Positions 8,067-15,941 are shown, numbered from the stretch's first letter. The stretch: DNA of 36,623 nt from Bacilli bacterium (GCA_017936845.1 JAGBES010000001.1:75026-111648); one strand, 5' to 3'. Program-made: numbers and translations. Notes: generated by a model not told the origin, from the sequence alone.

Positions 8067-10025
8067 TTATTCTATTTTAATTGTTGGAATAGTTTTATCT
8101 AGATCACTAGCATTAGGTTCAGTTCCTTTAATATAATACATAATAGTAGCTTTTTTGGTATTAGAATCAGCAATTTCACCATTTATAGGATCAACTAAAA
8201 CTCCAACTACATTACTAGGTGTTTTATACCATGATTCATCTTTATCTTTAAAATATCCTTCCATAATTTCTACCCATATATTTTTTAAAACGGTTCCATC
8301 TTTATCAGTTGTTAAATTATTGTTATCATAACCTATCCATCCTCCTATTAATAAATCAGGATTATAACCAAAGATTAAATGATCAGTATCAGTTGTTCCT
8401 GTTTTAATAGCATATTTTTTTGTTATTTTAGGTGCAATATTAATACAGGTTGGATAATTATAATCGATTAAATTTTTATTATAACAATTAGATAATAATT
8501 CACTAAGAATATATGTAATACTTTTATTTAAAATATATTCTTTTTCTTCTTTAAATTCGTATAAAGTATTACCATTCATGTCTTCTATTTTTTTTATAAA
8601 ATGTGGAGATACTTTATATCCTTCATTTGCAAAACTAGAATATCCTTTCATCATTTCTAAAATATTTATTTCTTCAGTTCCTAATGCAAGTGATGGAATA
8701 GGCTCTAGTTTTGAAGTTATTCCTACTCTTTTAGCAAAATCAACTAAAGTATCTTCACCTAAGAATAAATGTGTTTTAACGGCAAAAATATTATCAGAAT
8801 AAGATATAGCAGCAGCTAAAGTGATTGGTTTGTTAGCATATACATCATTATAGTTTTTTGGACTATAAGTTTTATTTCCAGAAAAAGTAAATGTTGTTTT
8901 TTCACTAGTAAAAGTTGTTGTAGATGTAAATCCATTTTCTAAAGCACTATAGTATAGAAATGGTTTCATAGTAGAACCAACTTGTCTTTTTGAATCTGTA
9001 ACACGGTTAAATTGACTTTTATTATAATCTTTTCCACCTGTTATACCTAAAATTTCACCATTATTAGGATTCATAACAACAATAGCTGTTTCTAAATCAG
9101 AATCTTTTAAATATTTTTTAACAGTAGAATTAATTAAATCTTGTGTTTTATTATCAAGAGTTGTGTATATTTTAAGACCACCTGTTTCTAAAAAAGAAGA
9201 AGGAATCTCTTTAATATTTTTTAATTCTTTTAAAACTGCATCTTGATAATACATTAATGTAGAATGATTATCATTTTCTTTAATACCTAAATATTCCAAT
9301 TCAGTATTATATGCTTCATCCATTTCTTCTTTAGTTATATAACCATTATTAACCATTGCTTGAAGAATTAGCTTTTGCCTTTTTTTTGCTTTTTTTTCAT
9401 TAATAGTTGGTGCATAGTTAGAAGGTGATTTTGGAATACCAGCTAGCATAGATGCTTCAGCTAGTGTTAAGTCTTGTGCAGATTTATCAAAATAATATTT
9501 GCTGGCATTTTCAATACCATAAACACCACCATAATTTATTGTATTTAAATAACCTTCTAATATTTCATTTTTACTATAATGAACTTCAAGTCTAATAGTT
9601 AACCATGCTTCTTCTATTTTACGACTCCATTTTTTATCAAAATCTAAAAATAAGTTTTTAGCATATTGTTGTGTTATAGTAGAAGCACCTTGCACTGTTT
9701 TTTTATTCATAATATTAGTTTCCATAGCTTTGATAATTCTTAAAAAGTCAAAACCTTGATGTTTATAAAAATTTTTATCTTCAATAGATATAGTAGCATT
9801 TATTAAATTAGGAGAAATATTATTTAAATTAATCCATTCATCATTATTTCCATTAAATAATTTATCATCTTTGTCATATAAATAATAACCATTTGCAGAA
9901 TTAATTGCTAATTTAGGTGATATTTTAGCATATATATATAATCCAATAATAAATAATATAGCTAAAGTGATTAAAGATAATAAAACAATTAATATTCTAG
10001 TTATATATTTTTTTATATCAATCAC
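8067..10025 (-). CDS. Class A penicillin-binding protein (transglycosylase/transpeptidase)
   Basis: 652 aa when started at GTG 10025. One membrane anchor at about residues 10-33. GT51 glycosyltransferase domain: catalytic Glu82 in IEDKNFYKHQG, then GASTITQQYAKNLFL and a NEILEGYLN...YYF segment. Transpeptidase domain: S351-T-M-K (SxxK), S410-D-N (SxN) and K541-T-G. It polymerises lipid II glycan and cross-links peptides outside the membrane. Start choice is uncertain: the AGGTGAT at 10027-10021 that serves as SD for other genes here overlaps the GTG. With the usual 3-4 nt spacing the start would be ATA at 10016-10014, giving a typical MKKYITR N-terminus. No convincing -35 was found. Single gene, ending at a shared terminator with clpC. 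Confidence 0.92.
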   Translation of the reverse strand: MIDIKKYITRILIVLLSLITLAILFIIGLYIYAKISPKLAINSANGYYLYDKDDKLFNGNNDEWINLNNISPNLINATISIEDKNFYKHQGFDFLRIIKAMETNIMNKKTVQGASTITQQYAKNLFLDFDKKWSRKIEEAWLTIRLEVHYSKNEILEGYLNTINYGGVYGIENASKYYFDKSAQDLTLAEASMLAGIPKSPSNYAPTINEKKAKKRQKLILQAMVNNGYITKEEMDEAYNTELEYLGIKENDNHSTLMYYQDAVLKELKNIKEIPSSFLETGGLKIYTTLDNKTQDLINSTVKKYLKDSDLETAIVVMNPNNGEILGITGGKDYNKSQFNRVTDSKRQVGSTMKPFLYYSALENGFTSTTTFTSEKTTFTFSGNKTYSPKNYNDVYANKPITLAAAISYSDNIFAVKTHLFLGEDTLVDFAKRVGITSKLEPIPSLALGTEEINILEMMKGYSSFANEGYKVSPHFIKKIEDMNGNTLYEFKEEKEYILNKSITYILSELLSNCYNKNLIDYNYPTCINIAPKITKKYAIKTGTTDTDHLIFGYNPDLLIGGWIGYDNNNLTTDKDGTVLKNIWVEIMEGYFKDKDESWYKTPSNVVGVLVDPINGEIADSNTKKATIMYYIKGTEPNASDLDKTIPTIKIE

Positions 10026-10098
10026 CTCACTATATTTATTATTGGAAAAATATATTAAAATATAACATAATTATATTTAAAAAAAATAAAAAAAATAG

Positions 10099-10127
10099 TT
10101 GCAATTATATATTATCTATATTATAAT
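10099..10127 (+). promoter_or_regulatory. Sigma-A-type promoter of the DUF1934-argS-rpoE operon
   Basis: TTGCAA (10099-10104), 17-bp spacer, TATAAT (10122-10127). It places transcription start near 10134 and therefore excludes the upstream TTG start at 10099. Confidence 0.75.
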
Positions 10128-10149
10128 TATGCAGGAATGGAGAAATGCC

Positions 10150-10485
10150 ATGTCTAGAGTAAATATTAAGAGTATTTTAGAAAATAAAAATACAAAGAAA
10201 ATTATAACATTAAATACAAGAGGAATAAAAAATAATAATATTATAACTTATAAAGATAATGATATATTAGTTATTATAAAAATAGATAAAAGTATTAAAA
10301 TGAAGCGAAATAATATAGAATTTGAGTTTATAGAAAATGAAAATACAAATTGTATTTATAATATATATGATAAACAATTAAATCTAAATATATTCACTAA
10401 TAAATTAATTATAGAAGAAAAATATTTAGAGATAGATTATATAATAGAAGAAGAAAAGTTAAATTTTAAACTTTTTATAGAATAG
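10150..10485 (+). CDS. DUF1934 (YwiB-like) beta-barrel protein
   Basis: 111 aa from ATG 10150, chosen because GGAGAA (10139-10144) precedes it and the promoter -10 rules out longer forms. The chain is a series of short beta strands rich in I/N/K (ITYKDNDILVIIKID, KRNNIEFEFIENE, CIYNIYDKQLNLNIFT, YLEIDYIIEEEKLNFKLFIE). That fits DUF1934, a small calycin-like barrel of unknown function often found next to argS in Bacillota. Recognition rests on the pattern plus the argS neighbour rather than on a diagnostic motif. Its stop (483-485 of the 10 kb block) overlaps the argS SD, indicating translational coupling. It heads the argS-rpoE operon. Confidence 0.65.
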   Translation: MSRVNIKSILENKNTKKIITLNTRGIKNNNIITYKDNDILVIIKIDKSIKMKRNNIEFEFIENENTNCIYNIYDKQLNLNIFTNKLIIEEKYLEIDYIIEEEKLNFKLFIE

Positions 10486-10494
10486 AGTGATAAC

Positions 10495-12183
10495 ATGATT
10501 ACTAAAATATTAGAAAATATAATGAAAGAAGAATTAAATAAATTAAATTACAATGGTTATACTAAAGTAATAAAATCAAATAGACCAGATTTATGTGATT
10601 ATCAATTTGATGGTGTATTTAAACTTGCTTCAATTTATAAAAAGAGTCCTATAGAAATAGGAGAAGAAATAGTTTCAAGTTTAAATGAAAGAGGAGATTT
10701 TTCTTGTTATTTTAAAGAAGTAAATTTTGTAAAACCAGGTTTTATAAATATAACAATTAGTGATTCATTAATAAATGAATTATTAATAAAAATGAACGAA
10801 AAAGAAAAATTTAATATAGAACAAAAAAATGATGAAGTATTTTTCTTAGATTATGGTGGACCTAATATAGCAAAACCACTACATGTAGGACATTTAAGAA
10901 GCGCTATTGTAGGTGAATCAGTAAAGAGAATAATAGAATTTAAAGGATATAAAACAATATCAGATGTTCACTTAGGAGATTATGGACTTCAAATAGGTCA
11001 AGTAATATATGCTATAAAAAAAGATAATATAAATATAGATGATATAACAATAGATTATTTAGAAAAAGCATATCCTACAATTAGTGCTTTATGTAAAGAA
11101 AATAAAGAAGTAAAAAGTATATGTGAAGATATTACGAAAGAATTGCAAGACGGTAATTTAGAATATCATAAATATTTTCTAAAAATTAAAGAAGTATCAG
11201 GAAATGATATAAAAAGAATATATAAATATTTAGATGTAAATTTTGATTTATGGTATGGAGAAAGTGATTCTTATAATTATATAGAAGAAGCAAAAAATAT
11301 TATAGATAGTAAAAAATTATTTAAAATAAGTGAAGGTGCTTTAGTAGTAGATGTTAAAGAAGATACTGATAAAAAAGAAATACCACCACTTATATTTAGA
11401 AAGAGTAATGGTGGATATCTATATGGAACAACAGATATCGCAACGATTTTACAAAGAGAAAAAGAATATAAACCAGATCATATATTATATTTTACAGACT
11501 TAAGACAAGATATGCATTTTAATCAAGTATTTAGAACGGTAAAAAAAGCTAGTATAACAGATGCTAATTTAGAGTTTTTGGGATTTGGAACAGTAAATGG
11601 TAAAGATGGAAAACCATATAAAACAAGAAGTGGAGAAGCACCAAAACTTGATAATTTATTTAAAGAAGTAAAAGATTTATTTATTTCTAAAAAGCCTGAA
11701 AATGAAGGTATGAGTTTAAAAGATCAAGACAAAATAGTAAATGCTATAATTAAATTTGCTGATTTACAAAACAATAGAGAAAAAGATTACATATTTGATA
11801 TAGATAAATTTAGTGAAGTTGTAGGAAAAACAGGACCATATATTCTATATACTTATCTTAGAATTAATAAAATTATAGAAAATAAGGAAATTACTACACT
11901 AAATAACATAGTATATAATGATTATGATAGAAATTTGAGAATTAAATTGATAGAGCTTGAGTTAGCATTTAATAATGCATTTGAGTGTAGAATGCCAAGC
12001 TATATAGCTGATTATATATATGATCTTTGTGTGATTGTAAATTCATTCTATCAAAATAATCATATAAATAGTGAACAAGATTTAGAAAAGAAAAATAATT
12101 GGATTTATATATTAAATCTAACAAATAAAATAATAAAAGAAATGTTAAATATACTTGTTATAGATATACCAAGTGTAATGTAA
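10495..12183 (+). CDS. argS: Arginyl-tRNA synthetase
   Basis: 562 aa, close to the family norm. The N-terminal Arg-tRNA additional domain covers about 1-100 (FASIYKKSPIEIGEEI, CYFKEVNFVKPGFINI). The class I HIGH-type signature appears as GPNIAKPLHVGHLRSAIVGE at about residues 120-139. The KMSKS loop is represented by the degenerate KTRSGEAPKLDNL segment, as is normal for ArgRS. The C-terminal anticodon domain begins near KFADLQNNREKDYIFD. It charges tRNA-Arg with arginine using ATP. SD AGAGTGAT overlaps the end of the DUF1934 gene, and rpoE follows after 14 bases, so the three genes are probably co-transcribed. Confidence 0.95.
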   Translation: MITKILENIMKEELNKLNYNGYTKVIKSNRPDLCDYQFDGVFKLASIYKKSPIEIGEEIVSSLNERGDFSCYFKEVNFVKPGFINITISDSLINELLIKMNEKEKFNIEQKNDEVFFLDYGGPNIAKPLHVGHLRSAIVGESVKRIIEFKGYKTISDVHLGDYGLQIGQVIYAIKKDNINIDDITIDYLEKAYPTISALCKENKEVKSICEDITKELQDGNLEYHKYFLKIKEVSGNDIKRIYKYLDVNFDLWYGESDSYNYIEEAKNIIDSKKLFKISEGALVVDVKEDTDKKEIPPLIFRKSNGGYLYGTTDIATILQREKEYKPDHILYFTDLRQDMHFNQVFRTVKKASITDANLEFLGFGTVNGKDGKPYKTRSGEAPKLDNLFKEVKDLFISKKPENEGMSLKDQDKIVNAIIKFADLQNNREKDYIFDIDKFSEVVGKTGPYILYTYLRINKIIENKEITTLNNIVYNDYDRNLRIKLIELELAFNNAFECRMPSYIADYIYDLCVIVNSFYQNNHINSEQDLEKKNNWIYILNLTNKIIKEMLNILVIDIPSVM

Positions 12184-12197
12184 TTAGGAGGAATTTT

Positions 12198-12620
12198 ATG
12201 AAAATTAAAGATATGCCAATTGAAGAATTGGAGTTAATGAGTCTTACTGATTTAACTTATATGATATTAAAAGAAAATAAAAAATCAATGAGTACATCAA
12301 TAATATTTAAAGAAATATGTAACTTACTTGATTATAGTGATGAACAATATACTTCAAAAATAGGTGATTATTATACTTCATTAAATATTGATAAAAGATT
12401 TGTTTTATTAGATAATAATGAATGGGATATTAGAGATAATCATTCAGTTGAATTAGTAATGGATGAAGAAGATGAAGAAGAAATAGAAGAAGACGAAAAA
12501 GAAGAGGAAGAAATAGAGGAAACAGAAGAAGAAAATATTGATGAAATATTAGAAGATGATGATCTAGATGATGATTTAGAAGAATTATCTATAATTGATG
12601 AAGAAGATGAAGAAGAATAA
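12198..12620 (+). CDS. rpoE: RNA polymerase delta subunit
   Basis: 140 aa. The N-terminal HARE-HTH domain (about 1-85) contains MSLTDLTYMILKE, a variant of the delta signature, and DYYTSLNIDKRFVLLDNNEWDIR. The rest is an almost purely acidic, disordered tail of Glu and Asp (about 90-140). This two-part design is diagnostic of the Bacillota delta subunit, which speeds transcription complex recycling and sharpens promoter selectivity in the RNA polymerase core. Strong SD TTAGGAGGAATTTT just before ATG 12198. It is downstream of argS by 14 bases. Its stop codon forms the loop of its own terminator. Confidence 0.9.
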   Translation: MKIKDMPIEELELMSLTDLTYMILKENKKSMSTSIIFKEICNLLDYSDEQYTSKIGDYYTSLNIDKRFVLLDNNEWDIRDNHSVELVMDEEDEEEIEEDEKEEEEIEETEEENIDEILEDDDLDDDLEELSIIDEEDEEE

Positions 12621-12633
12621 TTCTTCTTTTTTT
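12611..12633 (+). terminator. Terminator of the argS-rpoE operon
   Basis: AGAAGAA (12611-12617) pairs with TTCTTCT (12621-12627); the three-base loop is the rpoE stop codon TAA. A run of T follows. Confidence 0.75.
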
Positions 12634-12657
12634 ATTCATTATAATAATGGTGATAAT

Positions 12658-13149
12658 ATGTATTATATAAATGTTTTTTTTATATATTCTGTAATAGGAT
12701 ATATAATTGAATTTGTAATCAATTTAATAAGTGAATATAATGGAGGAATATTATATGGTTTTTGGACACCTGTTTATGGAATAGGAAGTTTAATAGTAAT
12801 TTATATTTATGATAAATTAGTTTATAAATTAGATAATCACAAAATACTAAAATTTTTAATTATATTTTTAATAGGTTTTTTCTTATTATCCTTTATAGAA
12901 TATATAGGAGGAATATTAATAGAACTTATTTTCAATAAAACCATATGGGATTATTCTGATTATAAATTTAATTTAGGAAAATATGTAGCTTTAGAAATGG
13001 CTTTAATATGGGGTATTTCTGCTTTAATATTAATATATTTTATGAGAAAACCGATTGATAAAATAATAAAAAAAATACCCAAATTTATAACTTGGATACT
13101 TTGTGTTTTATTCATAATTGATTTAATTTGTACATTACTTTTTAAGTAA
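12658..13149 (+). CDS. Small membrane protein, CmpB-type putative ABC-transporter family (PF06541-like)
   Basis: 163 aa from ATG 12658, chosen for GGTGAT at 12650-12655 three bases upstream and because longer forms overlap rpoE and its terminator. About five hydrophobic segments. The conserved loop motifs of the CmpB/DUF1113 family are present: GYIIEF near the start, GFWTPVYGIGSL, EYIGGILIEL, and WDYSDYKFNLGKYVALEMALIWG. The family is annotated as a putative type IV ABC transporter but has no established substrate. Its last bases overlap the end of the convergent GNAT gene by 15 bases. No ATPase partner is nearby. Confidence 0.75.
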   Translation: MYYINVFFIYSVIGYIIEFVINLISEYNGGILYGFWTPVYGIGSLIVIYIYDKLVYKLDNHKILKFLIIFLIGFFLLSFIEYIGGILIELIFNKTIWDYSDYKFNLGKYVALEMALIWGISALILIYFMRKPIDKIIKKIPKFITWILCVLFIIDLICTLLFK

Positions 13150-13158
13150 TTTTTTTTT
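13134..13158 (+). terminator. Palindromic terminator shared by two overlapping convergent gene ends
   Basis: ATTACTT (13134-13140), TTT loop, AAGTAAT (13144-13150), then T to 13158. The stem contains the stop codons of both the CmpB-like gene (+) and the GNAT gene (-). Only the plus strand has a T tract. Confidence 0.65.
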
Positions 13159-13623
13159 ATATATTAATCTTTCAAATTCATTTCCTTTACCATTAAAAAT
13201 TATATCATTATTTTTAATATTAGTTAAATTCCAGTCTCTAGCCATAATATATGACATATAATAACCAATATATTCATTTGAAATAATAATTTTTGGGTTG
13301 TATGTTTCTAACCAATTTATTGATTCATCTATAATACTATTCCATATTCTTTTTTGATCAAATCCTGGCTTTACATATAAGTTAGATATAACTTTTTCAT
13401 TTTCATTTTTTAAATTAGCATATCCGACAATTTTATTGTTTTTATATGCAATAATAATATTTCTTTTTTTTGTTATTAGACCAGGAATTACTTTTTCTAA
13501 AAACCATTGTTCATAATTTGGATATTTTTCTTTCATAAGCAAATCTGCTTCTGTTATAAAATTTTCAATATCACAATTTTTATCAAGTAATTTTGATATA
13601 TTTATATAAGTAATCTCTTTCAT
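13135..13623 (-). CDS. GNAT-family N-acetyltransferase-like protein
   Basis: 162 aa from ATG 13623, chosen because GGTGAT lies three bases upstream and a promoter -10 lies at 13645-13640; a longer frame exists but starts inside the upstream gene. The centre matches a GNAT fold: NIIIAYKNNKIVGYANLK (beta 2-4 of the acetyl-CoA fold), then NLYVKPGFDQKRIWNSIIDESINWLE, which stands for the usual V-x-P-xx-x-x-G-x-G/A loop and following helix. The Q/R-x-x-G-x-G/A motif is degraded (GFDQKRIW), so acetyl-CoA binding should be checked. Substrate unknown. It has its own promoter inside the end of the VanY gene and may also be read from upstream. Confidence 0.65.
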   Translation of the reverse strand: MKEITYINISKLLDKNCDIENFITEADLLMKEKYPNYEQWFLEKVIPGLITKKRNIIIAYKNNKIVGYANLKNENEKVISNLYVKPGFDQKRIWNSIIDESINWLETYNPKIIISNEYIGYYMSYIMARDWNLTNIKNNDIIFNGKGNEFERLIYKKKLLKK

Positions 13624-13639
13624 AAAATCACCGATTGTT

Positions 13640-13668
13640 ATTATAACATAATTAATTTTATTTAACAA
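13640..13668 (-). promoter_or_regulatory. Sigma-A-type promoter of the GNAT gene
   Basis: On the minus strand TTGTTA (13668-13663), 17-bp spacer, TATAAT (13645-13640). It overlaps the last codons of the upstream VanY gene. Confidence 0.6.
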
Positions 13669-14299
13669 ACTTTTTATGATATTCTTCAAAAGTTAATTTA
13701 TTGTTATAGATAATTGTGGCTACTTCTTTACCTACATATCTATAGTGCCATGGTTCATATTTAAATCCTGTAATATTTTCTTTACCTTTAGGGTATCTAA
13801 GGATAAAACCATATTTATGAGCATTTTTTTTCATCCATTCGAATTCTTTAGATTTTTCAAATAAATTATAATCTAAATTAGAACCCTCAACATCAATAGC
13901 AAGACCGGTTTGGTGTTCTGAATGTCCTGGCTTAGCGCTACACATTAAAGTATAATTCATACCTTTAGTTTCTACATAGTATTCAAATAATTTTTCTTGA
14001 TATGTATAGCTTCTATATCCAGAAACAGCAACAATTCTATAGTTTAATTTTTTTGCTTCTTCACTTAATTTATAAAATTCTAGAGCTGCTTCTTCTTTTA
14101 AATATTTTTCTGCATGAGAATAATTTAAATCTAGTTTCACTAAATTATCAGGAATAAAATCGTTTTTAAGTTTATTATTTTTATTTACTAATACTAAAGT
14201 ATCATTAGGATTTTTTATGTCTTTTATATTTTTATAAAAATCATTATCACAACCTATTATAAATAAAATAAAAATAATAATTAAAATATACTTCTTCAT
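13658..14299 (-). CDS. VanY-type D-alanyl-D-alanine carboxypeptidase, lipoprotein (short copy)
   Basis: 213 aa. A lipoprotein signal peptide (MKKYILIIIFILFIIGC) puts the lipidated Cys at residue 17. Peptidase M15B/VanY domain: SGYRSYTYQ, zinc ligands H129 and D136 in SEHQTGLAID, catalytic Glu182 and zinc ligand H185 in EPWHYRYVG. It should trim the terminal D-Ala from peptidoglycan stem peptides at the outer membrane face. It is a diverged paralogue of the next gene upstream (14342-15370), sharing the NAHKYGFILRYPKGKE segment; tandem duplication is the likely origin. No vanH/A/X genes are present, so this is housekeeping and not vancomycin resistance. SD AGTGAT three bases before ATG. Confidence 0.88.
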   Translation of the reverse strand: MKKYILIIIFILFIIGCDNDFYKNIKDIKNPNDTLVLVNKNNKLKNDFIPDNLVKLDLNYSHAEKYLKEEAALEFYKLSEEAKKLNYRIVAVSGYRSYTYQEKLFEYYVETKGMNYTLMCSAKPGHSEHQTGLAIDVEGSNLDYNLFEKSKEFEWMKKNAHKYGFILRYPKGKENITGFKYEPWHYRYVGKEVATIIYNNKLTFEEYHKKFVK

Positions 14300-14321
14300 A
14301 ACATCACTACAATATTATATG

Positions 14322-14348
14322 AAAAAAAAGAAATAGTTTTACTATTTC
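14322..14348 (-). terminator. Terminator of the long VanY gene
   Basis: Minus-strand stem GAAATAGT (14348-14341), AAA loop, ACTATTTC (14337-14330), then eight T. The gene's stop codon lies in the stem. Confidence 0.85.
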
Positions 14349-15370
14349 ACATAATATGCATAATATTCTTCAAAAGTTAAATCATTTTCATAAATAGTCG
14401 TAGCTGCTTCTATTCCTACATATCTATAATGCCAAGATTCATACATATAACCAGTTAAATATTCTTTTCCTTTAGGATATCTAAGAATAAAACCATATTT
14501 ATGAGCATTATTTTTTAACCAATCGCATTCTTTTGTTCCTTCAAATTTACCAAGTAATGTTTTTGGGGTAGTTAAATCCATGGCAAGACCAGTTTGATGT
14601 TCTGAATATCCTGCACGTGCTGAATATGTGTCAGCATTTATTTTTCCATCGGTTGCAACATAATTATTATATAAAGATAGTTGAGTATTATAACTTCTAT
14701 ATGGACTTCTTATATAAAGGTATAAATTTTTTTTTGCAGCATCATTATACATTTTAATAAATTGCTCATAAGTTGTCTTTTCAATTTGTAATGGATTACC
14801 ATATTTTTTATCAATGTTAACTAAATTAGATGGTGTATAATTACTATCTAGTTTATTAAATTTATTTACAAGAATTAAATATCCTTTTGATAAATCAGTA
14901 TTTTTAACATTTGTATAGAATTTATTATCAATATCACTATTTACATCACGAATAATATCTTTTGTATTTTCTTTTTTAGTATATTTTAAATATCTATCAA
15001 GATTATCAAATATAAAATAATCTTCTTTCATTAATTTGATAACTTTTTCACTATAATTATCCGTATAGTATTCTTTATTAACAACAAATATTAAATCATC
15101 AACATTAAAATTATATTTATCTAAATACTCTATATATTTAGATAATTTCTCTTCTTTAAAATCTTTGTTTTTTATTATTTCCTCAATTGATGATACAAAA
15201 TCATGTGTTAATAAATAATTTATTGAATCTTCTTTTAAATTATTATTTATATATGTAGATAATTTTTCATCATATCCAATTTTTTTTAATTTATCTATAT
15301 TAGTTTCTTTTCTTAAATTGCATCCAGTTAGTAAGATTATAGATATAAAAATAATACATATCTTTTTCAT
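14342..15370 (-). CDS. VanY-type D-alanyl-D-alanine carboxypeptidase, lipoprotein (long copy)
   Basis: 342 aa. Lipobox LLTGC with lipidated Cys17. Residues about 20-155 are an extra helical stretch (NIDKLKKIGYDEKLSTYINNN..., SIEEIIKNKDFKEEKLSKYIEYLDKYNF) absent from the short paralogue. The VanY domain follows: RSPYRSYNTQ, H258 and D265 in SEHQTGLAMD, Glu311 and H314 in ESWHYRYVG. Same predicted role, trimming D-Ala from stem peptides outside the cell; the extra domain may place the enzyme or bind another wall component. SD AGGTGAT three bases before ATG 15370, with TATAAT just upstream but no clear -35. It has its own strong terminator. Confidence 0.88.
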   Translation of the reverse strand: MKKICIIFISIILLTGCNLRKETNIDKLKKIGYDEKLSTYINNNLKEDSINYLLTHDFVSSIEEIIKNKDFKEEKLSKYIEYLDKYNFNVDDLIFVVNKEYYTDNYSEKVIKLMKEDYFIFDNLDRYLKYTKKENTKDIIRDVNSDIDNKFYTNVKNTDLSKGYLILVNKFNKLDSNYTPSNLVNIDKKYGNPLQIEKTTYEQFIKMYNDAAKKNLYLYIRSPYRSYNTQLSLYNNYVATDGKINADTYSARAGYSEHQTGLAMDLTTPKTLLGKFEGTKECDWLKNNAHKYGFILRYPKGKEYLTGYMYESWHYRYVGIEAATTIYENDLTFEEYYAYYVK

Positions 15371-15405
15371 TTAATCACCTATTATATTATACACCCAAAT
15401 AAAAC

Positions 15406-15436
15406 AAAAAAAAAGAAGCTACTATGCTGCAGCTTC
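15406..15436 (-). terminator. Terminator of rpmB
   Basis: Minus-strand GAAGCT (15436-15431) pairs with AGCTTC (15420-15415), followed by nine T. The hairpin includes the last rpmB codons. Confidence 0.75.
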
Positions 15437-15619
15437 AGTATTAACTTCTTTACTTGCTTTCTTTAAACTTCTTAGTTCTCTAGCACTCATTCTTACCTTT
15501 ACACCATTATCAAGTGTTACTTGTTGTAAATTTGGTTTTTGAGCATGTTTAGTAGCTCTACATGAGTGTGATCTTCTATTACCAGATAAAGGTTTTTTTT
15601 CAGTTACTTTTTTAGCCAT
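15422..15619 (-). CDS. rpmB: 50S ribosomal protein L28 (bL28)
   Basis: 65 aa, normal size. The bL28 core is clear: GNRRSHSCRATKHAQKPNLQQVTLDNGVKVRMSARELRSLKK, with the basic N-terminus and the SAR(E/A)LR(S) motif. It lacks the N-terminal CxxC zinc pair, so it is the zinc-independent form. A good SD AGGAGGT (15633-15627) sits 7 bases before ATG 15619. It stands alone with its own promoter and terminator, as often seen in Bacillota. Confidence 0.95.
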   Translation of the reverse strand: MAKKVTEKKPLSGNRRSHSCRATKHAQKPNLQQVTLDNGVKVRMSARELRSLKKASKEVNTEAAA

Positions 15620-15663
15620 TTTACATACCTCCTATATATAGATTTTTTGTTCCATGCCTTATA

Positions 15664-15692
15664 ACTTTATCATATTCTAAGAAATAAGTCAA
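15664..15692 (-). promoter_or_regulatory. Probable rpmB promoter
   Basis: Minus-strand TTGACT (15692-15687), 17-bp spacer, TAAAGT (15669-15664). Strong -35, weaker -10. Confidence 0.5.
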
Positions 15693-15743
15693 ATATTTAT
15701 GCATAAAAAGGTATAAAAAAATAATTTTATATAAATAATTATA

Positions 15744-15772
15744 TTGAAACATTAAAAGTTTTAGTATATACT
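15744..15772 (+). promoter_or_regulatory. Sigma-A-type promoter of the glycine-rich prepilin gene
   Basis: TTGAAA (15744-15749), 17-bp spacer, TATACT (15767-15772), just upstream of ATG 15809. The downstream leader GTATAGAAAGTAGGTAAAAT resembles the leader of the paralogue at 541-560. Confidence 0.7.
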
Positions 15773-15829
15773 ATAGAATAGTTATATAGTATAGAAAGTA
15801 GGTAAAATATGTTAGCAAATAGTAAAATC

Positions 15830-15838
15830 GGGGGGGGG
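15830..15838 (+). repeat. G9 homopolymer between start codon and prepilin leader
   Basis: Nine consecutive G in an otherwise very AT-rich sequence. Frame arithmetic: 8 or 11 G would be in frame with the pilin; 9 or 10 G are out of frame. Confidence 0.9.
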
Positions 15839-15852
15839 TTATTTAAATAACC
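15837..15852. repeat. Perfect 16-bp palindrome GGTTATTTAAATAACC
   Basis: It shares its first two G with the G9 tract and lies within the predicted leader codons. No function is assigned; it could form a small hairpin in the mRNA near the start codon. Confidence 0.9.
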
Positions 15853-15941
15853 TAAAGAAAGGATTCACACTAATAGAATTATTAGCCGTAATAGTAATAT
15901 TAGCAATCATCGCATTAATAGCAACACCAATAATATTAAAT

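Noticed and set aside
13658-15370. Vancomycin-resistance cluster (VanY)
   Set aside because: No vanR/S/H/A/X genes are nearby; these are ordinary wall-trimming carboxypeptidases.
15620-15808. Riboswitch or small RNA in the rpmB/prepilin divergent region
   Set aside because: Only promoter-like elements were found; no conserved riboswitch core or strong structure.
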